The notes under the pieces: generated by a model
Databases searched by the model: none
Told to the model about the DNA's origin: nothing
What the model saw: only the letters and a program-made list of their open reading frames with translations
In this document: positions 9,077 to 17,656 of the stretch, in pieces
Layout: every line of letters starts with the position of its first letter
How positions within the stretch are numbered: the first letter of the stretch is position 1
Position numbers and translations under genes: made by a program
Assembly (NCBI GenBank): GCA_022763045.1
Contig: JALEGI010000003.1
Span: 1 to 64,000 of the forward strand
Length of the DNA stretch: 64,000 bases
Direction: 5' to 3'
Origin: Simkaniaceae bacterium
GTDB taxonomy: Bacteria; Chlamydiota; Chlamydiia; Chlamydiales; JACRBE01

Positions 9077-10840
9077 ATGAGCAAGGTTGCCTACTGTCCA
9101 CCTAGAGGGATCACATACACATATCCAAACGACAAGCTTTGGAATGGCTTAAAGCACACACTTGGAAAAAAGCTCGACCGCAATGACGCTGTGCTCGATG
9201 TGATTGGCCGCATCTTCGTCGCTGCCGTATCCCCTGTTCTCTTTCTCATTTTCGGCATGGTAGCCGCGATAGGACGTTTAGCGAAAAAGCGCATTGCAAT
9301 CTATTCTGCTGACGCCCTTTTTTCAATGCACAAAGAGGCGCTATTTGGCAGCAATGTTGCCGCGAGAAAAACTGCGCTAGTTGCTGTTGCCAATCATTTG
9401 ACTTCGCAAGATGTAACACATCCTGCGTTTAGCTTATTGAGAGAAATTGAAGCGAGAAATGCTGCAGATGATTTTGTCGACAGCCCCGCATATGACCCCA
9501 CTGTTTATGGAGCAAAATCTGACTTTGTCAGGCAGGGTTTAACTCTAGCTATTCTCGGTAAAAATCTACAAAACTATAAGCTACCTCTGTCCTCGAAACA
9601 AACTTCGAAAGAGCGCGCACATATTCGATCATTGAATCAAGTGTTAGATGTTATCGGCAATAATAGAAGGCAACTACCACAACTACAAGCGCCACAGGTT
9701 CGACCAAACAACAGCTCTCCCTATGGACTCAACAACTTAGGAAATACTTGCTATCTTAATAGCGTCATGCAAGGACTTTTTCTTAACAAAAAAATGGCTT
9801 CGATTCTTGATTCGATGTTAAAGGAAATGGAAAATCCTACAAATGACCCAGACATTAAGAATCGAAATCGTCTAGCTAAAGCATTAAGAGATATTCGAGC
9901 AGAATTTATCCGAAATGACGGCGTTTTACCAAACCGAGGAAACGTTGATCATCTTCTTTTAGCTGTCCAGAATCAAGCAGGGCTAGAATCTTACCAGCAA
10001 GAAGACCCTCAGGTTCTTATTATGGCACTTTTGCAGAAACTTCTCTGGACCAAAGATGTCGACGGGAGGCTACCCTGTTCCGTAGAACATACAGGCTTTT
10101 ACTACCGGCATGCAGGTTGTGAGGATCCGATGTCCACTCCCGCTACAACCGCAACATTTCTGATTTCCCCAACTGCTGTCACAGAGTGCAAATCTTTGCA
10201 AGATGTGATTAATGCCGAGACAACCCGAAAAAGCAGGAAAACTGCACCTGAAATGATGGAAAATGGCCTGGAACAGACCTTTACCCACTTTATGCCAAGT
10301 ACTACTAATGATTCCCCACCACCGCTTCTATTCGTGAGCCTTCCCAGGGGAGGATATAGAAAAGTTCGGAAAGAAGTTGTAAGGGAGAGACCCCTTAGCT
10401 CCACAGGTCGAACAAGTAGCTTAACCGACCTAAGAATATTAGGTCGTCCCTCGACTGGAGGCTCTTCCTCTGATGGGGCGCCTTCACCACAACCTCTCGA
10501 AAGAACGAGATCTCTCACCGACATTCCTGTTTTTGAAGAGCGTCTAGAACAAATCGATAGACAGCCGAAATACGATGGCCTTCTAAATCCATTCTGGATC
10601 CCTACTCACGATTTAGAACAAAACTATAAAGGGGATGTTCACTATCAGGGAACTGCATGGATTATTGCAGCGACTCATGGAGTTGGAGCTGGAAGTGGTG
10701 GACACATCACTGCAATCGTCAGACATGAAGATGATCAGCTTTTTGAATATAACGATTCGTATGTGAGACCGGTTACTGAGGCCTACTTTGAATCGCGAGC
10801 TCACTTAGTCCGCCTGGTTGTTGCAAAAAACATCCAATAG
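9077..10840 (+). CDS. Ubiquitin-specific-protease-like (C19) deubiquitinase candidate 2
   Basis: 587 residues from the ATG at 9077, chosen over an upstream in-frame ATG at 9038 because AAAGGAG lies just before it. Architecture repeats copy 1: a hydrophobic stretch (about 38-58), a linker and a USP-like domain. The Cys box is near-canonical (LNNLGNTCYLNSVMQ, Cys225) and the His box is GGHITAIVRHE (His543), followed by YND (Asp560), the expected Cys-His-Asp triad. Between the boxes lies a Ser/Thr/Arg/Pro-rich insertion (about residues 425-485) with two near-identical motifs, RTSSLTD and RTRSLTD. Copies 1 and 2 share the layout but differ strongly in sequence, suggesting an old duplication. It probably cleaves ubiquitin-like conjugates in the host; this is inferred. 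Confidence 0.88.
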   Translation: MSKVAYCPPRGITYTYPNDKLWNGLKHTLGKKLDRNDAVLDVIGRIFVAAVSPVLFLIFGMVAAIGRLAKKRIAIYSADALFSMHKEALFGSNVAARKTALVAVANHLTSQDVTHPAFSLLREIEARNAADDFVDSPAYDPTVYGAKSDFVRQGLTLAILGKNLQNYKLPLSSKQTSKERAHIRSLNQVLDVIGNNRRQLPQLQAPQVRPNNSSPYGLNNLGNTCYLNSVMQGLFLNKKMASILDSMLKEMENPTNDPDIKNRNRLAKALRDIRAEFIRNDGVLPNRGNVDHLLLAVQNQAGLESYQQEDPQVLIMALLQKLLWTKDVDGRLPCSVEHTGFYYRHAGCEDPMSTPATTATFLISPTAVTECKSLQDVINAETTRKSRKTAPEMMENGLEQTFTHFMPSTTNDSPPPLLFVSLPRGGYRKVRKEVVRERPLSSTGRTSSLTDLRILGRPSTGGSSSDGAPSPQPLERTRSLTDIPVFEERLEQIDRQPKYDGLLNPFWIPTHDLEQNYKGDVHYQGTAWIIAATHGVGAGSGGHITAIVRHEDDQLFEYNDSYVRPVTEAYFESRAHLVRLVVAKNIQ

Positions 10841-10847
10841 AGCCGAC

Positions 10848-10875
10848 TTGTTCTTTACAGAATCTTTTGTATAAA
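10848..10875 (+). promoter_or_regulatory. Promoter candidate for oppA2
   Basis: TTGTTC (10848-10853) and TATAAA (10870-10875), spacer 16 bp. Initiation is expected near 10881-10883, exactly at the left arm of the inverted repeat at 10881-10909, so the mRNA would begin with that hairpin. Confidence 0.5.
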
Positions 10876-10880
10876 TTAAA

Positions 10881-10909
10881 ATGCTCCTGTTAAACTTATG
10901 CAGGAGCAT
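10881..10909 (+). promoter_or_regulatory. 5'-UTR hairpin masking the oppA2 ribosome binding site
   Basis: Perfect 9-bp inverted repeat: ATGCTCCTG at 10881-10889 and CAGGAGCAT at 10901-10909, with an 11-nt loop. The right arm contains the Shine-Dalgarno AGGAG (10902-10906) of the ATG at 10912, so folding would hide it. There is no T-run after the right arm, which argues against a terminator for the upstream DUB gene. Confidence 0.6.
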
Positions 10910-10911
10910 TT

Positions 10912-12555
10912 ATGCATCGACTCACCTACCTACTCGCTCTTTCTCTTTTTCTTTTTAGCTGTTCCAAGGATGAGCGCTTGCACTTCACTGAAAAGCACCA
11001 GCTCAACCTCAACTACCCGAATGAACCCGAAACGCTAGATCCACGCAAGGGTGCAGCATACGTCTCTTCAAGCATGCATTTTTTTCTCTATGAAGGCCTC
11101 ACTCGCATGACGCCTGAGCGGACCGCAACCCCTGCTGTCGCCGAGCGAATCGACATTTCTGACGATCACCTTACCTATACCTTTCACCTGCGAGACTGCT
11201 CATGGTCAAACGGCTCGCCAATCACTGCACGCGATTTCAGAGAGACGTGGCTCGACATGCTCTCACCGCGCTTTCCATGCCCAAACGCCCACCTTCTCTA
11301 CAGCATCAAAAACGCAAAAAAGGCCAAACATGGAGAGGCTGCCCTTGAAGAGGTTGGGATCTATGTAAAAGATCGGAAGACTTTGGTCGTCGAACTTGAA
11401 ATGCCAACCCCCTATTTCCTGGAACTTGTTGCTTTTTGCGTCTTTTCTCCGGTCCATCAGGAAATTATCCGAACAAATCCAAATTGGGCAGACGAACTAG
11501 GACCCGATTTGGTGGGAAATGGGCCCTATATCATTTCTAAATGGAAGCATGGCGCCGAAATCCTTCTAGAGAAAAACCCCTACTACTGGGATCAAGAGAA
11601 TATCCGCCTCGAGAAGATCCACTTTAGCTTTATCAATAGCCCCTCGACTGCTCTTCAGATGTTTGAAAAGGGCCAACTCGATATGCTAGGCGGCCCATTT
11701 ACAGGAATTCCAGAAGACTCCATTCCTATGCTTAAAGAGAGTGGTCAAATTGAAACCCACCCCTTTACAGCCTCGACTGCGACCTTTTTTAATGTGTCAA
11801 AATTCCCCTTCAACAATAAAAATATTCGCAAAGCTTTTGCCTATGCAATCAACCGCAAGGACATCGTAGAAAATATTACTCAACTTGATGAAACTCCTGC
11901 TACAGACACCGTCCCTCCTATCTTGAAAAACATGCGCAGCTATCGCTATTTTAATGATGGAGATCATCGCAAGGCAATTGAATGTTTTGAAAAGGGATTA
12001 AAAGAGCTTTGCGTCACAAGAGAGACCCTTGGACCTCTTGTGTATATGCACGCGTCAACTGACGCCTACCCCAAAATTGCACAGGCACTTCAAGAGCAGT
12101 GGAGAAAAGTTCTCGGTGTTAAGGTGACTTTGCAGGGGTTTGAGTACCGCACCTTCATGGATCACCTCGTTAAGCGCGACTTTCAATTCTCTCAAGCGAG
12201 GTGGGTTGCACAATACAATGATCAAATGAATATTCTGGAGCGGTTCCAATACCGCGATAACCCAAAAAATTATAGCGGTTGGGAAAATGAGTCCTATTCA
12301 CAGATTATCCAAGACTCCGCCCACTACCCAAAGGTACATGAGCGCTATGATTGCTTGGAGATGGCAGAGGCAATTGTTAGCGAGGAAATGCCCTTCACCG
12401 TTCTATACCACTGGAATAACGTCTACCTTAAACAACCTTATATTAAAGATCTCTATATCCACCCTACTGGCGGCTTTCATCTCTATGGAATACACTTTGA
12501 TCAAGATACTCTTGCCGAGTGCCAAAACCAGTTCGATGAAAAGGACGATCTTTAA
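10912..12555 (+). CDS. oppA: Oligopeptide-binding lipoprotein OppA (copy 2)
   Basis: 547 residues, SBP family 5. The lipoprotein signal ends in LFSC (Cys17). It shares with copy 1 the LDPRKGAAYVSSSMHF segment, the YTFHLRDCSWSNGSP region and the FAYAINRKDIV hinge, so the two are clear paralogues. It has a slightly longer acidic C-terminus. The gene sits directly after the second DUB-like gene but has its own promoter-like sequence and a leader hairpin over its ribosome binding site, so its translation may be controlled separately from copies 1 and 3. Role: peptide capture for an Opp-type importer encoded elsewhere. Confidence 0.95.
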   Translation: MHRLTYLLALSLFLFSCSKDERLHFTEKHQLNLNYPNEPETLDPRKGAAYVSSSMHFFLYEGLTRMTPERTATPAVAERIDISDDHLTYTFHLRDCSWSNGSPITARDFRETWLDMLSPRFPCPNAHLLYSIKNAKKAKHGEAALEEVGIYVKDRKTLVVELEMPTPYFLELVAFCVFSPVHQEIIRTNPNWADELGPDLVGNGPYIISKWKHGAEILLEKNPYYWDQENIRLEKIHFSFINSPSTALQMFEKGQLDMLGGPFTGIPEDSIPMLKESGQIETHPFTASTATFFNVSKFPFNNKNIRKAFAYAINRKDIVENITQLDETPATDTVPPILKNMRSYRYFNDGDHRKAIECFEKGLKELCVTRETLGPLVYMHASTDAYPKIAQALQEQWRKVLGVKVTLQGFEYRTFMDHLVKRDFQFSQARWVAQYNDQMNILERFQYRDNPKNYSGWENESYSQIIQDSAHYPKVHERYDCLEMAEAIVSEEMPFTVLYHWNNVYLKQPYIKDLYIHPTGGFHLYGIHFDQDTLAECQNQFDEKDDL

Positions 12556-12558
12556 TCT

Positions 12559-12587
12559 TTGCAAATAATGCCTTATCGAGATATTGT
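12559..12587 (+). promoter_or_regulatory. Promoter candidate for oppA3
   Basis: TTGCAA (12559-12564) and TATTGT (12582-12587) with a 17-bp spacer in the 56-bp gap before the oppA3 ATG at 12612. Confidence 0.4.
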
Positions 12588-12611
12588 AGCGTTTTTTAAC
12601 ACTGGAATTGC

Positions 12612-14225
12612 ATGAGTCGCATCTTAGTCCTTCTGCTTTTGTGTTTTAGCCTATCTAGCTGCTCTCCCTCAAAAGAGACAAAGCATGTTAAAAGATTGCG
12701 CTTGAATACAACTGTAGAGCCGCCCTATTTTGACCCAACAAAGAATGGGGACACACTCTCTTCAATGGTCCAGTACATGCTCTTCACTGGCCTTACTCAA
12801 ATGACAGAAGAGTCGATGCGCACACCAGCCCTTGCTCATAAGATCGAGGTCTCTTCAGATGGGAAGGAATATACATTTCACTTACGTAAAAGCTACTGGT
12901 CCGATGGGACGCCACTTACTGCCCACGACTTTGTCTACGCCTGGAAAAAAAGTCTAAACCCCGATTTTCCAGCACCAAATGCCTTTATGTTCTATCCCAT
13001 TAAAAACGCTGAGGCAATAAAGAAGGCAAAAAAGCCCGTTTCTGAACTCGGTGTTCGAGCAGTTGATAAACACACTATTGTAGTCGAGCTTGAAAGACCA
13101 ACCAACTATTTTCTCGAGCTCACAGGTTTTTGCAGCTTCTTCCCAAATCCGATTAAGGAAAAGGACCGCTGCTGGACAGCTCGCTCAAAGGAAAAATTTG
13201 TCTCAAATGGCCCCTACTACGTGAGTGAATACAAGCGCGGCCACCATCTTCTTCTCAAGAAAAACCCCTACTACTTCAATCAAAAAGGGGTCGACATCGA
13301 TGAGATTGAAATCTCATTCGTTGCAAATGCCATGTCTGCCTATGATATGTACCGAAAGGGAGATCTCGATTTTATTGGACATCTCTTCACCCCCATTCCT
13401 GTCGATTGTTTCCAGGAATTGACCCGCTCAGGCGCTGCAGAGACAGCAGAGGTGGCAAGCTCAATTATTACGATGTTTAACGTTGATGCATTCCCCTTCA
13501 ACAATGTCAAAATGCGCCGCGCCTTTGCACTTGCAATTGATCGGCAAACAATCGCCGACCACATTTTGCAGCCCGGCGACACTCCCTCACGCTCTCCCCT
13601 CCCGCAGGTCCTAAAAGATTACGATTTATCCGATGAACTCACCCTCTTTGATCCAATTGAGGCGCGTAAACTCTTTAACGAAGCCCTTCAAGAGCTTGGG
13701 ATTAGCAGGAAAGAGCTTAAGCACTTTAGACTTCTCTATACTACATCTCACGATATGAACTCTCGACTTGCTCAAGCTCTGCAACGGATGTGGAGTGAAG
13801 TTTTAGATGTCCATGTTGAACTTGAAGGGTATGAATTTAAAATATTTCTCGATAAAGCCTATAAGCACGACTTTCAATTTTCTCTCTCAAAGTGGACAGC
13901 GCAGTATGCAGATAGCTTGAACATTTTAGATCGTTACCGCTCGAAAAAGAATTTACACAATACGACCAACTGGGAATCTAAAGACTACAAAAATGCTGTA
14001 AATGCGGTCCGAAGCTGCACAGACAGAGAGAAACGGATGGAACTTGTCAAAGAAGCAGAAAGGCTTCTTGCAAAATACTCACCGATGTCGACGATTTGCC
14101 ACAAAAATTATTTATACTCAAGAAACCCCAGACTCAAAGGAGTTTACATCTCGCCAATTGGTTCTGTTCACTTTGAACGGGCAAAATTACTTGATTGTCA
14201 TACCAAAACGGCGCAAACTGAATAG
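12612..14225 (+). CDS. oppA: Oligopeptide-binding lipoprotein OppA (copy 3)
   Basis: 537 residues, SBP family 5, lipoprotein signal ending LSSC (Cys17). Family segments are in the same order as in the other two copies (YFDPTKNGD, YTFHLRKSYWSDGTP, RRAFALAIDRQTI). It is the most divergent of the three: the N-terminal LDPRKG motif reads FDPTKN, which may change ligand preference. Six bases separate its stop from the next gene, suggesting co-transcription with the unknown at 14232. Three non-identical OppA proteins in 8.3 kb suggest duplication and specialisation for different peptides. Confidence 0.94.
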   Translation: MSRILVLLLLCFSLSSCSPSKETKHVKRLRLNTTVEPPYFDPTKNGDTLSSMVQYMLFTGLTQMTEESMRTPALAHKIEVSSDGKEYTFHLRKSYWSDGTPLTAHDFVYAWKKSLNPDFPAPNAFMFYPIKNAEAIKKAKKPVSELGVRAVDKHTIVVELERPTNYFLELTGFCSFFPNPIKEKDRCWTARSKEKFVSNGPYYVSEYKRGHHLLLKKNPYYFNQKGVDIDEIEISFVANAMSAYDMYRKGDLDFIGHLFTPIPVDCFQELTRSGAAETAEVASSIITMFNVDAFPFNNVKMRRAFALAIDRQTIADHILQPGDTPSRSPLPQVLKDYDLSDELTLFDPIEARKLFNEALQELGISRKELKHFRLLYTTSHDMNSRLAQALQRMWSEVLDVHVELEGYEFKIFLDKAYKHDFQFSLSKWTAQYADSLNILDRYRSKKNLHNTTNWESKDYKNAVNAVRSCTDREKRMELVKEAERLLAKYSPMSTICHKNYLYSRNPRLKGVYISPIGSVHFERAKLLDCHTKTAQTE

Positions 14226-14231
14226 CCTCAT

Positions 14232-16322
14232 ATGAAGAGTGATTTTTTAGAGATAGAGACCTATTATCACCATCCAGATGAGGGAGCTGAGGGCTTTAAC
14301 CTGTTCAAACACGCTGTCCAAAAGCAGATCGAAATTCTACTCCCAGATGCTCTGCGTGAGATTGAAGATGAGGAGCTTTTCTATAAAGAGATGCAAAAGC
14401 AGATGCCAATTTTGAGCTGGTCTGCCTCTTCGAAAGAGCCCTACGCTGTGCGCTTTAGCTGCATGTGCCCCTCTGCCTACACACATGGTGTTGGTCGTTT
14501 CTTGGCAGACATGTGTAGTCGCTGGTTCATCCCTGGAAAACAACTTCCCCTTGTTAGCGTCAATACAATGGCCTTCAACTTCAAAAAGGCGCCTTGGCTG
14601 CAATGCCTTGCCCTTGAGCTGATTGCTCCAATCGGCTCGAAAAAGGATCTAGCGATTGTCAAATCAAGTATTGAAGACTTTATGCGTGAAATGCGCCTAA
14701 TTATCATGGTCGTTCAACACGCCCGCTCGATTGTCTCTTCAAAACCACTCACACTCCCTCAGAAAAAGCTGCTAATCGAGGAGAATATCTCGACACTCAT
14801 CGATCGCCCCTCGACTGAGCTTGACCTCAGTAGCTTTGACCAGATGCACCACTTCCTGATCAAAGTGATGGGTGAGCAAAAAATGTCGAAAATCCAAGAG
14901 AATATGGCACCTTTACAAGAGGCAAAGCCGCAAATCTTCGATCGCGATATTTTCAATGAACTGCAACTCTACCTTGGACTGTTTAAAGATCGCTTTGTCG
15001 CGCTTCGCGACATGAAGCATTTAATCCGAATCATCTCCTACAAATACCTCTTCCGCAAAACAATTCAAAACGCCCAAGCGCACATGCCAACCCAGCGCCA
15101 CATGAGTGTAAAAATCGTACCAACGAAACTCGAAACAACAGGGGCATCGCGGCCCATCTTGGGAGTCATTGTTGGGATGAACCTCATTAAAGAGAACGAG
15201 CTCTTCGAAGAAAGGCATGTGATGCGCGCGCTTATGAATCTTCTCGAAGATATCGAGCTCGTTCAAGACTCTGTTATACTCGATCGCAGGGCGCCTTCAC
15301 AGGTTCGCACGCTCTACCTGGAAATTGCCAAGATTGATGGTAAACCCTTTTCTGCATCTGAGCGCAGGCGCGTCAAACTCGAGCTCTCAACTCAATTAAA
15401 GACCTCCGTTGAGAGCGCAATTAACCCCATCTTCATGCCTAAAAATGAAGAAGAGGTAATGCGCAACATTGTCACGCTTTCAAACCAACTTAAGTATGCA
15501 AGTGACATTCCACAGGTTATTATTAACTTTCAAAAGCAGAGCGAGAGTCACATCTCTTTCACAATCGTTTTGCTCCGGCTTATCAAACGCGACGCTCTAC
15601 GGTTCAAAGAGCTTCTTTCGAAACGAAAAAGTCCCTACCTGATCGATAAAATCGACTCCAAAATTGTCGGGCAATTGCGTAAACGATTCCCGAAAGAGGC
15701 GAATGTCTTTGAACTTCATCTCAAGAAGCAAGACTTTCTACGCAGCGATTTCTCACTTGATCTCTTTGAAGCGCGTCGTGAAGTCTTTCAAACGCTGACA
15801 AACCTTGTTGGCGAGCTGCGCGACTACAACGGTGGGATGATCTCCAAACAGGCTGAGGTCTTCAATATATTAACCAAACTTTTGGATAAGAGACAAAAGA
15901 CCAATGACTTTCTCCTTAAAACTTTCTTCTATTCGATCACACCAAGCTACATGCAAAGCCTTCTCGACCCTAAACTATTGAAGATACTCTTCCAGATGGT
16001 CACTAAAACTGTCCACCACGACTACAACCACGCTCCTCACAGAATCGAAATGAAACGTGAAAAAGGGTATTTTTTCTGTACTCTTGGCTGCATTAACCCT
16101 GCGCTGCGCAATCATATCATTGAACGTGTTGAGACCTTGGATTTCTATGAAAATGATTTAACTAGCTGCTCACTTCACACCTATGACATTGCAATGCTAA
16201 GCTACCTTATCAAAGAGGGCGACTCGTTTGAAGACAAACGATTAGAGGAGACAATTCAACTGGGGATCAATGAATGGGAAGGAAAAATAAATGTCGAACT
16301 ATCGCGGTCACACACTCTTTAA
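14232..16322 (+). CDS. Large hypothetical protein (696 aa), chlamydial type
   Basis: Clear 696-codon frame, soluble, charged and predicted mostly alpha-helical with an alpha/beta region near 290-370. No signal peptide or membrane span. The start at 14232 lacks a strong Shine-Dalgarno but lies 6 bp after the oppA3 stop, consistent with translational coupling. Its 3' end overlaps the next gene by 32 bp. I recognise no catalytic motif and do not assign a function. The position between oppA3 and a YadGH-type exporter gives no firm clue. Confidence 0.85.
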   Translation: MKSDFLEIETYYHHPDEGAEGFNLFKHAVQKQIEILLPDALREIEDEELFYKEMQKQMPILSWSASSKEPYAVRFSCMCPSAYTHGVGRFLADMCSRWFIPGKQLPLVSVNTMAFNFKKAPWLQCLALELIAPIGSKKDLAIVKSSIEDFMREMRLIIMVVQHARSIVSSKPLTLPQKKLLIEENISTLIDRPSTELDLSSFDQMHHFLIKVMGEQKMSKIQENMAPLQEAKPQIFDRDIFNELQLYLGLFKDRFVALRDMKHLIRIISYKYLFRKTIQNAQAHMPTQRHMSVKIVPTKLETTGASRPILGVIVGMNLIKENELFEERHVMRALMNLLEDIELVQDSVILDRRAPSQVRTLYLEIAKIDGKPFSASERRRVKLELSTQLKTSVESAINPIFMPKNEEEVMRNIVTLSNQLKYASDIPQVIINFQKQSESHISFTIVLLRLIKRDALRFKELLSKRKSPYLIDKIDSKIVGQLRKRFPKEANVFELHLKKQDFLRSDFSLDLFEARREVFQTLTNLVGELRDYNGGMISKQAEVFNILTKLLDKRQKTNDFLLKTFFYSITPSYMQSLLDPKLLKILFQMVTKTVHHDYNHAPHRIEMKREKGYFFCTLGCINPALRNHIIERVETLDFYENDLTSCSLHTYDIAMLSYLIKEGDSFEDKRLEETIQLGINEWEGKINVELSRSHTL

Positions 16323-16746
16323 TCTCTGCGTAGCGCTCCCTCTACTCATTGCAGTTGGCGTCTACTTTTTTACCTCTTCTAATGAGGAGCTCCTTGTCTT
16401 CTCTGGGGTTTTTACCTACACCACTCTCTTTATGAGTCCCGACATGGATGTTGCCAACAAGATCAAACTGCTCTCTGTTAGAGGCATCCTTTCCATTCCC
16501 TTTCGCCTCTACGCCTATTTTTTTCGCCACAGAGGAATCTCTCACTCTGTCCTTTTTGGCTCACTCACTCGCATTTTATGGCTTCTAGGTTGTGCAGCTG
16601 GCATTTTTTTTCTTGTCTATAGCTCACTTCCTACACAAAAAACTCTATATAAGTTTTACTACCTTCATCGCGACTTAATTCATCTAACAGTTTTAGCTAT
16701 TGTACTTGCCGACTTGTGTCATTTACTCCTCGACTTGAAAAAATGA
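16291..16746 (+). CDS. DUF2227/YdjM-like metal-binding membrane protein
   Basis: 151 residues with three to four membrane segments. Conserved-looking His/Asp positions sit between them: RGH near the N-terminus, SPDMDV, FRHRGISHS, and DLCHLLLD at the C-terminus. This pattern is that of the membrane-bound predicted metal-dependent hydrolases (DUF2227 and the related YdjM group). An AAGGA site lies 8-9 nt before the ATG, and the gene starts inside the 3' end of the 696-aa gene. Substrate unknown. A bound metal through the three His/Asp clusters is an inference from the family. Confidence 0.8.
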   Translation: MSNYRGHTLFNLCVALPLLIAVGVYFFTSSNEELLVFSGVFTYTTLFMSPDMDVANKIKLLSVRGILSIPFRLYAYFFRHRGISHSVLFGSLTRILWLLGCAAGIFFLVYSSLPTQKTLYKFYYLHRDLIHLTVLAIVLADLCHLLLDLKK

Positions 16747-16765
16747 GAATTTTATACTTTTTCAT

Positions 16766-17656
16766 ATGACCGCACTCAAGATTAAATCTCTTGTCAAACG
16801 CTACGGAAAGCTTGTAGCCGTTGATAACGTCTCATTTGAAATCGAAGAGGGAGAAATCTTTGCCCTCTTGGGTCCAAATGGGGCAGGCAAAACCACAATC
16901 ATTTCGAGCATTACTTCCCTTGTGAATCCAACGTGTGGAGAAATTGAAATTTTTGGTCATACTGTAGAGAAGGAGCCAAGAATTGCTAAAAGTATGGTGG
17001 GCTGCGTCCCCCAAGAACTTGTAAATCACGGCTATTTTAAACTCTATGATGTCTTGAAATTTCATATGAACTACTATGGAAATCGAGTTGATCCTACCTA
17101 TATCAAGTATTTAATGGAGAGACTCGATCTTTGGATCCATCGAAACAAGTTAGTGCGCGAGCTAAGCGGTGGAATGAAAAGGCGCATCTTGATCGCAAAA
17201 GCGCTGCTACACAAACCCAAACTTCTTCTCCTAGACGAGCCGACAGCAGGAGTAGATATTGAGCTTAAAGATACGCTCTGGTCTTTTGTCAAGGAACTGA
17301 AGGCAAGTGGAGTATCCATCTTGCTCACAACGCACAACTTGGAAGAGGCGCAAAATCTCTGCGACCGCGTCGGTATCATTGATCATGGAAAGCTTTTGAA
17401 AGTCGCTCCACTCTCCGATATGCTAAGTAATTTGTCAAAACGCTCAATCTCTATCCAACTTGAGTGTCAAATCCCGGCCATAGTCCATCAATATCTACAG
17501 ACTCAGGAAAACAACCAACTTGTATTTGCTGTCCCAAGCACCTTTAGCCTCAAACAATTACTTGCTGAGATAGATCTAGATGTTGGAACTATAAAAGATG
17601 TACACATTCGAGAAGGAAACTTAGAAGATGTCTTTAGAAACGTCCTCAGTAGCTAA
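16766..17656 (+). CDS. yadG: ABC-2 type exporter ATP-binding protein, YadG-like
   Basis: 296 residues. Complete ABC ATPase: Walker A GPNGAGKTT, signature LSGGMKRR, Walker B LLLLDEPTAGVD, and the switch His in LTTHNLEE. The text LLDEPTAGVDIEL and the overall length match E. coli YadG closely. It pairs with the YadH-like permease that overlaps its 3' end by 29 bp, forming a half-size ABC-2 exporter in the inner membrane. The substrate of YadGH is not established; related systems move drugs, polysaccharides or lipids. Confidence 0.93.
   Translation: MTALKIKSLVKRYGKLVAVDNVSFEIEEGEIFALLGPNGAGKTTIISSITSLVNPTCGEIEIFGHTVEKEPRIAKSMVGCVPQELVNHGYFKLYDVLKFHMNYYGNRVDPTYIKYLMERLDLWIHRNKLVRELSGGMKRRILIAKALLHKPKLLLLDEPTAGVDIELKDTLWSFVKELKASGVSILLTTHNLEEAQNLCDRVGIIDHGKLLKVAPLSDMLSNLSKRSISIQLECQIPAIVHQYLQTQENNQLVFAVPSTFSLKQLLAEIDLDVGTIKDVHIREGNLEDVFRNVLSS

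Noticed and set aside
10102-10524. 140-residue minus-strand frame inside DUB candidate 2
   Set aside because: No ribosome site, odd composition, and the plus strand carries a clear USP-like domain.
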